A program made the position numbers and the translations under genes. The notes beneath the pieces are model-generated. The model was not told the DNA's origin. It saw only the letters and a program-made list of their open reading frames with translations, and ran no database searches. From Pseudoroseicyclus_A sp041714655 (GTDB lineage: Bacteria; Pseudomonadota; Alphaproteobacteria; Rhodobacterales; Rhodobacteraceae): a stretch of 64,000 nt of DNA. Location: the NCBI RefSeq assembly GCF_041714655.1, contig NZ_CP168219.1, forward strand, positions 372,001 to 436,000. The letters run 5' to 3'. How positions within the stretch are numbered: the first letter of the stretch is position 1; each line of letters starts with the position of its first letter. Of this stretch, positions 41,911 to 49,481 are shown one piece after another.

Positions 41911-42440
41911 GTGGCCTCCGAAGCGGGGCGGGGGTGGCGGTAGACGAGGCAGGGCTTGTCGGGGCGCGGGACCTCGGCCTGCGGGTCATGAGCGGCGCCG
42001 AGCCGCTCGGCCAGCGCGATGGAGCGGGCGTTGTCCGGGTCGATGTAGGAGACGATGGTCTCCCACCCCAGCACCGCCCAGGCATGGGCAATGGCGGCCT
42101 GGGCGGCCTCGAAGGCATAGCCCTTGCCCTCGACATCGGGCGCCCAGATCATCCAGCCCACTTCCGTCTCCGGCCAGTCGGCGGGAAACCAGGGGCCGAC
42201 GAGGCCGATGGCCCGGTCGTCGTCGTGCCCCTCTTCCCGGCGGGTGACGGCCCACATGCCGTAGCCGCGCATCTCCCAATGGCCGATTTCGGCCGCCAGC
42301 GCCCGCCAGGCGGCGCCGACCGACACCGGCCCGCCGATCCCGGCGGAGCGGGGCGAGAGGAAGAACTCGCGCGCCGCCGGCCAGTCGCCGGCATTGGGGC
42401 GGCGGAGCACCAGCCGCTGGGTTTCGAGCCGCTCGATCAT
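41907..42440 (-). CDS. GNAT N-acetyltransferase (RimJ/RimL type), array member 5
   Basis: A 177-residue acetyltransferase. The family start is ETQRLVLRRPNAGDW, the acceptor-side strand is GLVGPWFPADWPETEVGWMI, the CoA-binding motif A is GKGYAFEAAQAA and motif B is SYIDPDNARSIALAERLGA. It is the last of five consecutive paralogues, each overlapping the next by ATGA. Related RimJ/RimL enzymes acetylate ribosomal-protein N-termini, small molecules or antibiotics; the substrate here is unknown. The overlap with chorismate mutase shows co-translation. Confidence 0.87.
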   Translation of the reverse strand: MIERLETQRLVLRRPNAGDWPAAREFFLSPRSAGIGGPVSVGAAWRALAAEIGHWEMRGYGMWAVTRREEGHDDDRAIGLVGPWFPADWPETEVGWMIWAPDVEGKGYAFEAAQAAIAHAWAVLGWETIVSYIDPDNARSIALAERLGAAHDPQAEVPRPDKPCLVYRHPRPASEAT

Positions 42441-42955
42441 GCCGGGGCCCCCGCGTCGCGCGTGAAGCGCCAGACATCGCTGTGGAGGCCCGGCGGCAGG
42501 GGCGCCGCGCGGTCGATCACCGCGCCGAGACGGCGGGCGAGCCGAGCCGAGCGCAGGTTGTCCGCCCGGATATAGCTGACGAGCGTTGCCATGCCGCGCG
42601 GCCCGAAGGCCCAGGACAGCAGGGCCGCTGCCGCCTCAGCGAAATAGCCGCCGCCCTCGCCGGTGCTTTTGAAGGCGAACCAGCCGATCTGCGGTTCGGG
42701 GAAATGCGGCGGCCGGGCGATGCCCACCTGGCCGAGCAGCGTGCCGTCCTCCGAGCGCTCGACCATCAGCGCGCCATGGCCGAGGAGCGGCCATTGCGCG
42801 ACGTCGGAGGCGAACCAGTTCCACGCCGTCTCGGCATCATGAGGCCCGCCCATATGGGCGGCGCGCGGTGAGGCGCAGAAGGCCGCATAGGGGGCGAAAT
42901 CCTCTATCACGGGCGCGCGGAGCCGCAGGCGTTCGGTGACGAGCTCGGGGATCAT
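42437..42955 (-). CDS. GNAT N-acetyltransferase (RimJ/RimL type), array member 4
   Basis: A 172-residue paralogue. It starts VTERLRLRAPVIEDFAPYAA, with central LGQVGIARPPHFPEPQIGWF. The CoA loop region is GEGGGYFAEAAAALL and the C-terminal motif is SYIRADNLRSARLARRLGA. The substitution of the usual ENxxS/DPxNxRS Asp-Pro by Arg-Ala makes this the most divergent member near motif B. ATG 42955 overlaps the stop of the preceding member. Same-array context suggests tandem duplication; no substrate can be read. Confidence 0.86.
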   Translation of the reverse strand: MIPELVTERLRLRAPVIEDFAPYAAFCASPRAAHMGGPHDAETAWNWFASDVAQWPLLGHGALMVERSEDGTLLGQVGIARPPHFPEPQIGWFAFKSTGEGGGYFAEAAAALLSWAFGPRGMATLVSYIRADNLRSARLARRLGAVIDRAAPLPPGLHSDVWRFTRDAGAPA

Positions 42956-43482
42956 GCCAAATCCTCCGGCCCCGTATGGCGCCAGACCTGCACGGGGTCG
43001 CCTATCAGCAGCCGCTCGCCCTCGATCTCGGCGCCCATGCGGCGGGCGAGGGCGGCGGAGCGGGTGTTCTTCGGGTCGATATGGCTGATGAGCGGATGCC
43101 GCGTGATGCGGGCGTGGTAATCCGCCTTGGCAGCGCGGGCCGCCTCGAGCGCATAGCCCTTGCCCTCGAAGCCGTCGAAGAGCTGCCAGCCGAGCTCCGG
43201 CTCCGTCCAGCCGCCCGGAAAGTCGTGGAAGATCACGCCGATGCGGCCGATCATCTCGCCGGTCTCGCGCAGATGCACCGCCCACATGCCGTAATCGCGC
43301 AGGGTCCAGTGGCCGATGCTGGCCAGGACGCCGCGATAGGCCCCGAAGGGCTCGGTCCTGCCGCCGATGAAGCGCGTGCGCTCCGATTGCCCGAAGGCAA
43401 TGGCGGGGCCGAGGTCGTCCGGGCCCGGCAGGCGAAGCTCCAGACGCTCGGTCTGCAGCGGGGGGAGGGCGGGCCATTTCAT
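42952..43482 (-). CDS. GNAT N-acetyltransferase (RimJ/RimL type), array member 3
   Basis: A 176-residue paralogue beginning MKWPALPPLQTERLELRLPG. Conserved parts are GRIGVIFHDFPGGWTEPELG, FEGKGYALEAARAAKADYHA and SHIDPKNTRSAALARRMGA. Members 1, 3 and 5 share the phrase family x-YGMWAV or YGCWAV before the central strand, which argues for a common ancestor. ATG 43482 overlaps the stop of member 2. The frame is open beyond 43482 but the fold begins here. Confidence 0.87.
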   Translation of the reverse strand: MKWPALPPLQTERLELRLPGPDDLGPAIAFGQSERTRFIGGRTEPFGAYRGVLASIGHWTLRDYGMWAVHLRETGEMIGRIGVIFHDFPGGWTEPELGWQLFDGFEGKGYALEAARAAKADYHARITRHPLISHIDPKNTRSAALARRMGAEIEGERLLIGDPVQVWRHTGPEDLA

Positions 43483-44006
43483 GCCGTGCCCTCCGCAGCC
43501 GGGTGCGGGTGGCGCCAGACCTCGGCCGGCTTGCCGGAATGATAGCGCGTCATGCCCTCGAAGGTGCAGCCGAGCCGCTTGGCGAGCGCGATGGAGCGGG
43601 CGTTGTCCGGCGAGATATCGCTGTGGAGCGGGCCGATGCCGCGCTCCTCCCAGGCCCAGCGGCGCACGCGGCGGGCGGCCTCTTCGGCATAGCCCTTGCC
43701 CTCGAACCCGTCGAAGATGATCCAAGAGAGCTCGGGCTCGTCGAGGTTCACCGGATGCCAGAGGCCGACTCGCCCGGCCGTGCGGCCTGTGGCCGTCTCG
43801 GTCAGCCAGAAGGTGCCGTAGCCGCGCAGCGCCCATTGGCCGGAATGGATCATCGACGAATCCCAGGCGTCGCGCGGGTCGTCCGTCGGCCCGCCGAGGA
43901 AGCGGCTCCGCTCGGAGAGGCAGAAGGCCGCGAAGGCCTCCTGATGCGGCCAGGTAATGCCGCCGTAGCTCAGCCGCTCGGAGGTGAGATGGGGCACGAG
44001 GCTCAT
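43479..44006 (-). CDS. GNAT N-acetyltransferase (RimJ/RimL type), array member 2
   Basis: A 175-residue paralogue. It has LTSERLSYGGITWPHQEAFA, where the usual L-R-L strand is altered, then GRVGLWHPVNLDEPELSWII, FEGKGYAEEAARRVRRWAWE and SDISPDNARSIALAKRLGC. The start is ATG 44006, overlapping member 1. It is on the same transcript as ffh by all appearances. Substrate unknown. Confidence 0.87.
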   Translation of the reverse strand: MSLVPHLTSERLSYGGITWPHQEAFAAFCLSERSRFLGGPTDDPRDAWDSSMIHSGQWALRGYGTFWLTETATGRTAGRVGLWHPVNLDEPELSWIIFDGFEGKGYAEEAARRVRRWAWEERGIGPLHSDISPDNARSIALAKRLGCTFEGMTRYHSGKPAEVWRHPHPAAEGTA

Positions 44007-44527
44007 GCCGCCTCCCCGGGCCGCGAGATGCGCAGCACCAGATCGCCCGGCTCGGGCGGCAGGCCCTCCGGGTCTTCCACCGCGCCGAGGCGCCTCGCGA
44101 GCGAGATCGAGCGGGCGTTCGCCGGGTCGATATAGACGGTGACGGAGGGCAGGGCGGTCTCCGCCCAGATCCAGGGCAGGATGGCGCTGGCGGCCTCGAA
44201 GGCGATGCCGCGGCCCTCGGCCTCTTCCATCAGCGTCCAGCCGATCTCGGCCTCGGGATAGTCGATGCGCCGGTTGAGCCCCACGATGCCGCAGAAGGCG
44301 CCCGTCGCCTTCTCTTCCACCGCCCAGCAGCCGTAGCCCTCGATCAGCCAGAGCCCGAAGGCGGCGGCGTAATCCTCCCACGCGCCCACGGACTCGCGCG
44401 GGCCGCCCTCGTGGCGGGCCCGGTCGGAGGCCCAGAAGGCGACATAGGCCGGGTAGTCGTCGCGGGACGGTCCGCGCAGGACCAGCCGCTCCGTCTCCAG
44501 CCGGGGGAAAGGGAGTGGCGTGCTCAT
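44003..44527 (-). CDS. GNAT N-acetyltransferase (RimJ/RimL type), array member 1
   Basis: A 174-residue acetyltransferase directly following ffh, overlapping its stop by ATGA. It has LETERLVLRGPSRDDYPAYV, CGIVGLNRRIDYPEAEIGWT, AEGRGIAFEAASAILPW and VYIDPANARSISLARRLGA. It is the first of the five-gene array. Being coupled to ffh, its expression must follow that of the signal-recognition-particle GTPase. Confidence 0.88.
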   Translation of the reverse strand: MSTPLPFPRLETERLVLRGPSRDDYPAYVAFWASDRARHEGGPRESVGAWEDYAAAFGLWLIEGYGCWAVEEKATGAFCGIVGLNRRIDYPEAEIGWTLMEEAEGRGIAFEAASAILPWIWAETALPSVTVYIDPANARSISLARRLGAVEDPEGLPPEPGDLVLRISRPGEAA

Positions 44528-46044
44528 TTCTTCTTGCCGAAGCCCGAAAGGCCGGGGGGCAGGCCGCCGCCGCCGAGCCCGGGCAGACCGCCGCCGCCCA
44601 TGCCCCGCATGCCGCCGAGCGCCTTGGCGGCCTCTTCCATGGCGCGGGGGTCGTTCATGTCGGGTATGCCGCCCTCGGGCATGCCAGGCATCCCGCCCTT
44701 GCCCATGAGCTGCTTGGCCATCTGGCGGAGCCCGCCCTTGCCGCCCTTGCCGATCTTCTTCATCACATCGGCCATCTGCCGGTGCTGCTTGAGGAGCCGG
44801 TTGAGCTCCTGCACCTCGAGGCCGGCGCCGGCGGCGATGCGCTTCTTGCGGCTCGCCTGAAGGAGGTCGGGATTCGCCCGCTCCTTCTTGGTCATCGAGT
44901 TGATGAGGGCGATCTGCCGGGCGAGCATCTTGTCGTCGATCCCCGCCTCGGCGACCTGCTTCTGCATCTTGCCCATGCCGGGGATCATGCCGGCGAGGCC
45001 GGCCATGCCGCCCATCTTGATCATCTGCTCGAGCTGCATCTTGAGGTCGTTCATGTTGAACGCCCCCTTCTGGAAGCGGCGGATCATCCGCTCGGCCTGC
45101 TCGGCCTCGAGCGTCTGCTGCGCCTTCTCGACGAGGGCCACGATATCGCCCATGCCGAGGATGCGGCCGGCGATGCGCTCGGGGTCGAAGGTCTCGATGG
45201 CGTCGAGCTTCTCGCCGAGGCCGACGAAGCGGATCGGCTTGCCGGTGACGGCGCGCATCGACAGGGCCGCGCCGCCGCGCCCGTCGCCGTCCATCCGGGT
45301 GAGGACGACGCCGGTCACGCCGATCTTGTCGTCGAACTCGGTCGCGACGTTGACGGCATCCTGGCCGGTCAGGCCGTCGACGACGAGCAGCGTCTCGCGG
45401 GGCCGCGCCACGTCGCGGACGGCGGCGGCCTGGGCGATGAGCTCCTGGTCGATGTGCAGCCGGCCCGCGGTGTCGAGCATGTAGACGTCATAGCCGCCAA
45501 GGCTGGCCTGGGTCTTGGCGCGCTTGGCGATCGTCACCGGGTCTTCGCCCTTGACGATGGGCAGCGTGTCGACGCCGATCTGCTGGCCGAGGATGGCGAG
45601 CTGCTCCATGGCCGCGGGGCGGTTCACGTCGAGCGAGGCCATGAGGACCTTCTTGCCCTCGCGCTCCTTCAGCCTTTTGGCGATCTTGGCGGTGGTCGTC
45701 GTCTTGCCGCCGCCTTGCAGGCCCACCATCAGGATCGGCGCCGGCGGGCTGTCGATCTTGAGCTGGCCCGGGTCGTCGTCACCCTTCAGCACATGGATCA
45801 GCTCGTCATGGACGATCTTGACCACCTGCTGGCCGGGCGTGACCGACTTGGTGACGGACTGGCCGGTGGCCTTGGCCTCCACCGCCTTGATGAAGTTGCG
45901 CGCCACCGGCAGCGAGACATCGGCCTCGAGCAGCGCCACGCGGACCTCTCGCATCGCGGTGCGGACGTCGTCCTCCGAGAGGGCGCCCTGCTTGGTCAGC
46001 CGGTCGAAGACGCCTCCGAGGCGGTCGGACAGGTTCTCGAACAT
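44524..46044 (-). CDS. ffh: Signal recognition particle protein Ffh
   Basis: A 506-residue SRP54-type GTPase that binds signal sequences and 4.5S RNA. The N domain (residues 1-~85) is followed by the G domain with P-loop GLQGGGKTTTT, DVNRPAAMEQL, DTAGRLHID, TRMDGDGRGGAA and GLGEKLDAIETFDPERIAGR. The M domain follows and is rich in Met and Gly, including MIPGMGKMQKQ and SRKKRIAAGAG. The tail is a long Gly/Met/Pro run ending GFGKKK. ATG 46044 follows GGGGGAGC; in-frame starts further upstream fall in a hairpin-rich leader. Confidence 0.97.
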   Translation of the reverse strand: MFENLSDRLGGVFDRLTKQGALSEDDVRTAMREVRVALLEADVSLPVARNFIKAVEAKATGQSVTKSVTPGQQVVKIVHDELIHVLKGDDDPGQLKIDSPPAPILMVGLQGGGKTTTTAKIAKRLKEREGKKVLMASLDVNRPAAMEQLAILGQQIGVDTLPIVKGEDPVTIAKRAKTQASLGGYDVYMLDTAGRLHIDQELIAQAAAVRDVARPRETLLVVDGLTGQDAVNVATEFDDKIGVTGVVLTRMDGDGRGGAALSMRAVTGKPIRFVGLGEKLDAIETFDPERIAGRILGMGDIVALVEKAQQTLEAEQAERMIRRFQKGAFNMNDLKMQLEQMIKMGGMAGLAGMIPGMGKMQKQVAEAGIDDKMLARQIALINSMTKKERANPDLLQASRKKRIAAGAGLEVQELNRLLKQHRQMADVMKKIGKGGKGGLRQMAKQLMGKGGMPGMPEGGIPDMNDPRAMEEAAKALGGMRGMGGGGLPGLGGGGLPPGLSGFGKKK

Positions 46045-46076
46045 CGGCGGGCTCCCCCGGGGTTGATCCATGGACA

Positions 46077-46188
46077 GCCCCCGATATGGGGGCGGCCCGG
46101 CAAACGGCAAACGCCCCCGTGGGCGAACACTCGCTGACGGGGGGCGATCCCGGCCAGGGCCGGGACCGGAAGGCTGTGGCGCTTCCGG
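46077..46188 (-). other. Four consecutive hairpins upstream of ffh
   Basis: Four stem-loops lie in the 206-base gap between the glycosyltransferase stop and ffh: 46166-46172 with 46182-46188 (7 bp), 46148-46155 with 46158-46165 (tight), 46112-46120 with 46137-46146 (9 bp, one bulge) and 46077-46082 with 46088-46093 (6 bp). None has a T run. They could form the 3' end of the glycosyltransferase mRNA or a structured ffh leader. Confidence 0.5.
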
Positions 46189-46250
46189 ATGGGCGGGCGA
46201 ATACGCGCCGGGGCCCCCGGAGTCAAGCCAGACGGGCCGAAGGCGCGGGC

Positions 46251-47171
46251 TCAGGCGAAGCGGGTGAGGGGCGAGGACCAGGCCGTGGCGCCGACCAGCG
46301 CCACGTCATCGGCGACCGCGGCGCGGAGCTCTTCGATGAAGCCCGGCGCCACCTCGCCATAGGTCTGCAGCGCCGCGAGCTCTTCTTCGCGGGCCTGCAG
46401 CGCCTTCCGCGTGCCGCCGCCCCGCCATTGCCGCCCGTAGCCGCGGCCCCAATGGTGATCCGAATAGGCGATCTCGCGGCGCTGCCCCGCCCGCCGGTTG
46501 TGCTCGCCCGCGTCGATATTCTTCAGATGCGCGAGGACGAGCTGCCTCGTGAAGGCGGCCCGGTGCTGGGAGCGGTGCTGTCCGGGGCCGAAGGCGTTGT
46601 AATCGCGCCAGACGGCGGGCTTGGTGAAGACCGACGAGAAGGTCCCGTAGCTCCGTTGCTCCAGAAGCGGGCGCGCCGGGTCGAAGGGCGCCTCGATCCC
46701 GTCGATCTGCTGGAAGTTGTAGCCGAGCGGCCGGAGCCAGCGGCCCTTGACGCGGCCGAGCACATCCATGAGCCCGCCGCGCACCCCCGGCGCCGTCAGC
46801 ACGATCTCGTCGGCATCGCTGGCGATGACCTGCGCGAAGCAATGGACGAGCGTATTGGCGAAGGCCGTCAGCGCCGCCGCCTTGTACTCGACATCGAAGG
46901 GCACGTCCGGCAGCGGCACGACGTGGATCGCCTGCTCCGCCGCAGGGCCGATGCGCTCCACCAGCCCGTGCTTCACGTCCTCCGAGGAGGCATGATCGAG
47001 GATGTAGAGCTGCGCGTCGGGCTCCTCGCCGAGGTAGTAGCGCGCCCAGATCTCGAGGAAGAAGGCCTCGTTGCGGGCCATGGTCACGCAGGCCAGCGGG
47101 CGAACGGGCTGGCGCGGCGGCCAGTGCCGGAGCGGCGGAGCCGCGCGGTCCTTGTCGGTCTCTGCAGCCAT
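46251..47171 (-). CDS. Glycosyltransferase family 2-like protein
   Basis: A 306-residue protein with a glycosyltransferase A-type fold of the Glyco_tranf_2_4/GT92-like group. It has ACVTMARNEAFFLEIWARYY at the N-terminus (nucleotide-sugar binding strand and the RNE motif), YILDHASSED, and a DxD-like ASDADEI around residue 150. KNIDAGEHNRR and SDHHWGRGYGRQW follow. No membrane segment or signal peptide is seen, so it is cytosolic. The sugar and acceptor are unknown. ATG 47171 is chosen over longer frames because it follows a G-rich ribosome site and begins the fold shortly after. Confidence 0.75.
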   Translation of the reverse strand: MAAETDKDRAAPPLRHWPPRQPVRPLACVTMARNEAFFLEIWARYYLGEEPDAQLYILDHASSEDVKHGLVERIGPAAEQAIHVVPLPDVPFDVEYKAAALTAFANTLVHCFAQVIASDADEIVLTAPGVRGGLMDVLGRVKGRWLRPLGYNFQQIDGIEAPFDPARPLLEQRSYGTFSSVFTKPAVWRDYNAFGPGQHRSQHRAAFTRQLVLAHLKNIDAGEHNRRAGQRREIAYSDHHWGRGYGRQWRGGGTRKALQAREEELAALQTYGEVAPGFIEELRAAVADDVALVGATAWSSPLTRFA

Positions 47172-47302
47172 CCGGCCCCCCTTGGTCTCGGGCCAGTGTT
47201 CTAGCCCGGGCCTCCCGCGCGGGCAATCGCGTTCGCCCGCCCCGGCTTGCCGCGCTCCGCCGGCTGGGGCACAGAAGGCGGCGACGGCGGGAGGGGATCG
47301 GC

Positions 47303-48184
47303 ATGACGGACGCGGCACGGGGGCATCTGGCGATGCTGCTCTTCTCGGCGCTCGTCGCCGGCAGCTTCCCCCTCGGCGCGCTCGCGGCGCCGCATATCGC
47401 GCCGGCCGCGCTCAACGCGCTGCGCTTCTGGATCGCGGCGGCGATCCTCACCCCCTTCGTCCTCGCCCGCCACGGCCGGCCGGAACGGCTGATCCCGAAG
47501 GCGCCCTGGCGCCACGCGCTCCTCGGCGGGCTCTTCGCCATCTACTTCGTGACGATGTTCGAGGGGCTGAAGACGGCGCCGCCGGTGGCCGCCTCGGCGG
47601 TTTTCACGCTGACGCCCATCATGTCGGCCGGGTTCGGCTGGCTCCTGATGCGGCAGCGGCTGACGGGGCGGATGGCGCTGGCGCTCTGCCTCGGCGGGCT
47701 CGGGGCGCTCTGGGTGATCTTCCGCGCCGACCTCTCGGCGGCGCTGGCATTCCATGTCGAGCGGGGCGAGGCGATCTTCTTCCTCGGCTGCATCAGCCAC
47801 GCGCTCTACACGCCGATGGTGCGGTTCCTCAACCGCGGCGAGAGCGCCCTGCAGTTCACCCTGCCGATGCTGGTGGCCGGCGCGATCATCCTGACGATCT
47901 GGGGTCTGCCGGACCTTCTGAAGACCGATTTCGCGGCACTCCCCGGAATTGTCTGGGTGACGCTCGCCTATACGGCGGTCTTCGCCTCGGCGACGACCTT
48001 CGTGCTTCTGCAATTCGCGACGCTGCGCCTGCCTTCAGCGAAGGTCATGGCCTATACCTACCTCACCCCTTCCTGGGTGATCCTCTGGACGCTGGCGCTG
48101 GGTGACAGCCTGCCCCCGGCGCTGATCCTCGCCGGGGTCGGACTCTCCATCGTCGCGCTGATCCTGCTCCTCAGGGAGGACTAG
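47303..48184 (+). CDS. EamA-family (DMT) transporter
   Basis: A 293-residue inner-membrane protein with ten hydrophobic segments in two five-segment EamA repeats, starting LAMLLFSALVAGSFPLGALA and ending LIVALILLLRED-like text. NALRFWIAAAIL and ASAVFTLTPIMSAGFGWLLM are typical. DMT proteins export amino acids, nucleosides or other metabolites, and specificity cannot be read. It is convergent with the D-amino-acid aminotransferase gene, the two stops overlapping in CTAG. Confidence 0.87.
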   Translation: MTDAARGHLAMLLFSALVAGSFPLGALAAPHIAPAALNALRFWIAAAILTPFVLARHGRPERLIPKAPWRHALLGGLFAIYFVTMFEGLKTAPPVAASAVFTLTPIMSAGFGWLLMRQRLTGRMALALCLGGLGALWVIFRADLSAALAFHVERGEAIFFLGCISHALYTPMVRFLNRGESALQFTLPMLVAGAIILTIWGLPDLLKTDFAALPGIVWVTLAYTAVFASATTFVLLQFATLRLPSAKVMAYTYLTPSWVILWTLALGDSLPPALILAGVGLSIVALILLLRED

Positions 48185-49041
48185 ACCGCCTTGGCGCGGC
48201 TTTCCTCGAGGTAGATCTCGCGCAGGCGCCGGGCCACCGGGCCGGGCGTGCCGGTGCCGATGGCGGCGCCGTCGATCTCGACCACCGGCATGACGAACAT
48301 GGAGGCGGAGGTGATGAAGGCCTCGTCGGCCGCCTGCGCCTCCTCGATGGTGAAGGGCCGCTCCTCCACCTGCATCTGCGCCTCGGCGGCGAACCTGAGG
48401 ACGGCGGCGCGGGTGATACCGTGCAGGATCTCCTCGCTCAGATGCCGGGTGATGATCGTGCCGTCCTTGACGATATAGGCGTTGTTCGAGGTGCCCTCGG
48501 TCACCGCGCCCTCCTCGACCATCCAGGCGTCATCGGCGCCGGCGGCCTTGGCCATCATCTTGCCCATCGAGGGATAGAGAAGCTGCACCGTCTTGATGTC
48601 GCGCCGCCCCCAGCGGACGTCGGGGATCGAGATGACCTTCAGCCCGCGCTCCGCCAGCGGGCTCTCGGCCATGCCGGGCTTCGACTGGGTGAAGAGCACC
48701 AGCGTCGGCGCCACGTCATCGGCGGGGAAGGCGAAGTCGCGGTCGCCCGGATTGCCACGGGTGACCTGCAGATAGACCATGCCGTCCTCGATGCCGTTCC
48801 GCTCCACCAGCTCGCGGTGGATCGCCAGCAGCTCCTCGTCATCGCACGGCGCGGCCATCTGCAGCTCGGACAGCGAGCGCGCCAGCCGCGCCGCATGGCC
48901 GGCGAAGTCGATCAGCTTGCCGCCGAGGACGGAGGTCACCTCATAGACGCCATCGGCCATCAGGAAGCCTCGGTCGAAGATCGAGACTGTCGCCTCTTCC
49001 TCGGGAAGATAGGCTCCGTTCACATAGACGATGCGGCTCAT
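48181..49041 (-). CDS. dat: D-amino-acid aminotransferase (class IV PLP enzyme)
   Basis: A 286-residue fold-type IV aminotransferase. The PLP Lys is in RRDIKTVQLLYP, the family start is YVNGAYLPEEEATVSIFDRGF, and TEGTSNNAYIV binds the cofactor phosphate region. The VYLQVTRGNPGDRDFAFP block and the DGVYEV segment favour D-amino-acid transaminase over branched-chain or 4-amino-4-deoxychorismate lyase, though this is inference. It would move amino groups between D-Ala and D-Glu. dgcN-dgcA, which handle D-glutamate, lie 1.6 kb away. Confidence 0.87.
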   Translation of the reverse strand: MSRIVYVNGAYLPEEEATVSIFDRGFLMADGVYEVTSVLGGKLIDFAGHAARLARSLSELQMAAPCDDEELLAIHRELVERNGIEDGMVYLQVTRGNPGDRDFAFPADDVAPTLVLFTQSKPGMAESPLAERGLKVISIPDVRWGRRDIKTVQLLYPSMGKMMAKAAGADDAWMVEEGAVTEGTSNNAYIVKDGTIITRHLSEEILHGITRAAVLRFAAEAQMQVEERPFTIEEAQAADEAFITSASMFVMPVVEIDGAAIGTGTPGPVARRLREIYLEESRAKAV

Positions 49042-49225
49042 CGGCGGCTCTCCTGTTGCTCGCCCGCGACCTTCCGCGATTGGGCGGCCGCGTCAAGGCC
49101 GGGTGCGCGCCAGAGCGGGCTGAGGTCGGCGGCGGGTGCCGCGCGGCGTGCCGAGGGCAGGGCGCCCGCATCGGCGCCTCGGCGCGCCCGACAGGAGACG
49201 GCGGGCGGGTTGCCAGCGCAGGAGG
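49042..49225. other. Intergenic stretch before the repeat element
   Basis: Together with the repeat at 49226-49463 this makes up the only gap over 300 bases without a gene (49042-49481). In this 184-base part I see only the upstream region of dat and no recognisable gene, RNA or clear promoter. Confidence 0.5.
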
Positions 49226-49463
49226 GGACCTTCGGTGCCTCCGGCGGAGGTATTTTTGGCCAGATGAAGCCAGGGGGTCCACCCTGCCCCGACTGCGGTG
49301 CAGCGACCGGCGAAGGGGCAGGGCTTCACCTGGCACGGTCATCGGCCCCTCGGCCTGTACCGTGGGACAGGATTAGGCGCATCTTGGTAAACGAACGCCT
49401 AACGTCCCCTTTCATCTGGCCAAAAATACCTCGGAGGTGTGGAGGCAGAGCCTCCACCCGGCC
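49226..49463 (+). repeat. 238-bp structured repeat, copy 1
   Basis: It begins GGACCTTCGGTGCC and ends CACCCGGCC, and matches the reverse complement of 52611-52848 along its length. Inner inverted arms of 22 bases (49247-49268 and 49411-49432) read GAGGTATTTTTGGCCAGATGAA and its complement in two parts. Inside are nested stems (49282-49290 with 49315-49323; 49296-49299 with 49306-49309) and a frame starting at ATG 49264 in the left arm, beginning MKPGGPPCPDCG. The right end carries the hairpin that also follows accA. Confidence 0.85.
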
Positions 49464-49474
49464 AGAATGGCCGG
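49439..49474 (-). terminator. Tandem hairpins after accA
   Basis: Two perfect stem-loops follow the accA stop on the minus strand: 49468-49474 with 49458-49464 (loop of three) and 49450-49457 with 49439-49446 (GTGGAGGC/GCCTCCAC, loop of three). The second is part of the 238-bp repeat, where the other copy has G-C for one A-T pair. Confidence 0.7.
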
Positions 49475-49481
49475 CCCTCCC

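Noticed and set aside
46140..46190. SRP RNA (4.5S) next to ffh, from the GGACCGGAAGG text
   Set aside because: The GGAA-type loop context does not continue with the conserved AAGCAGC side or a long helix. The bases form two short separate hairpins instead.
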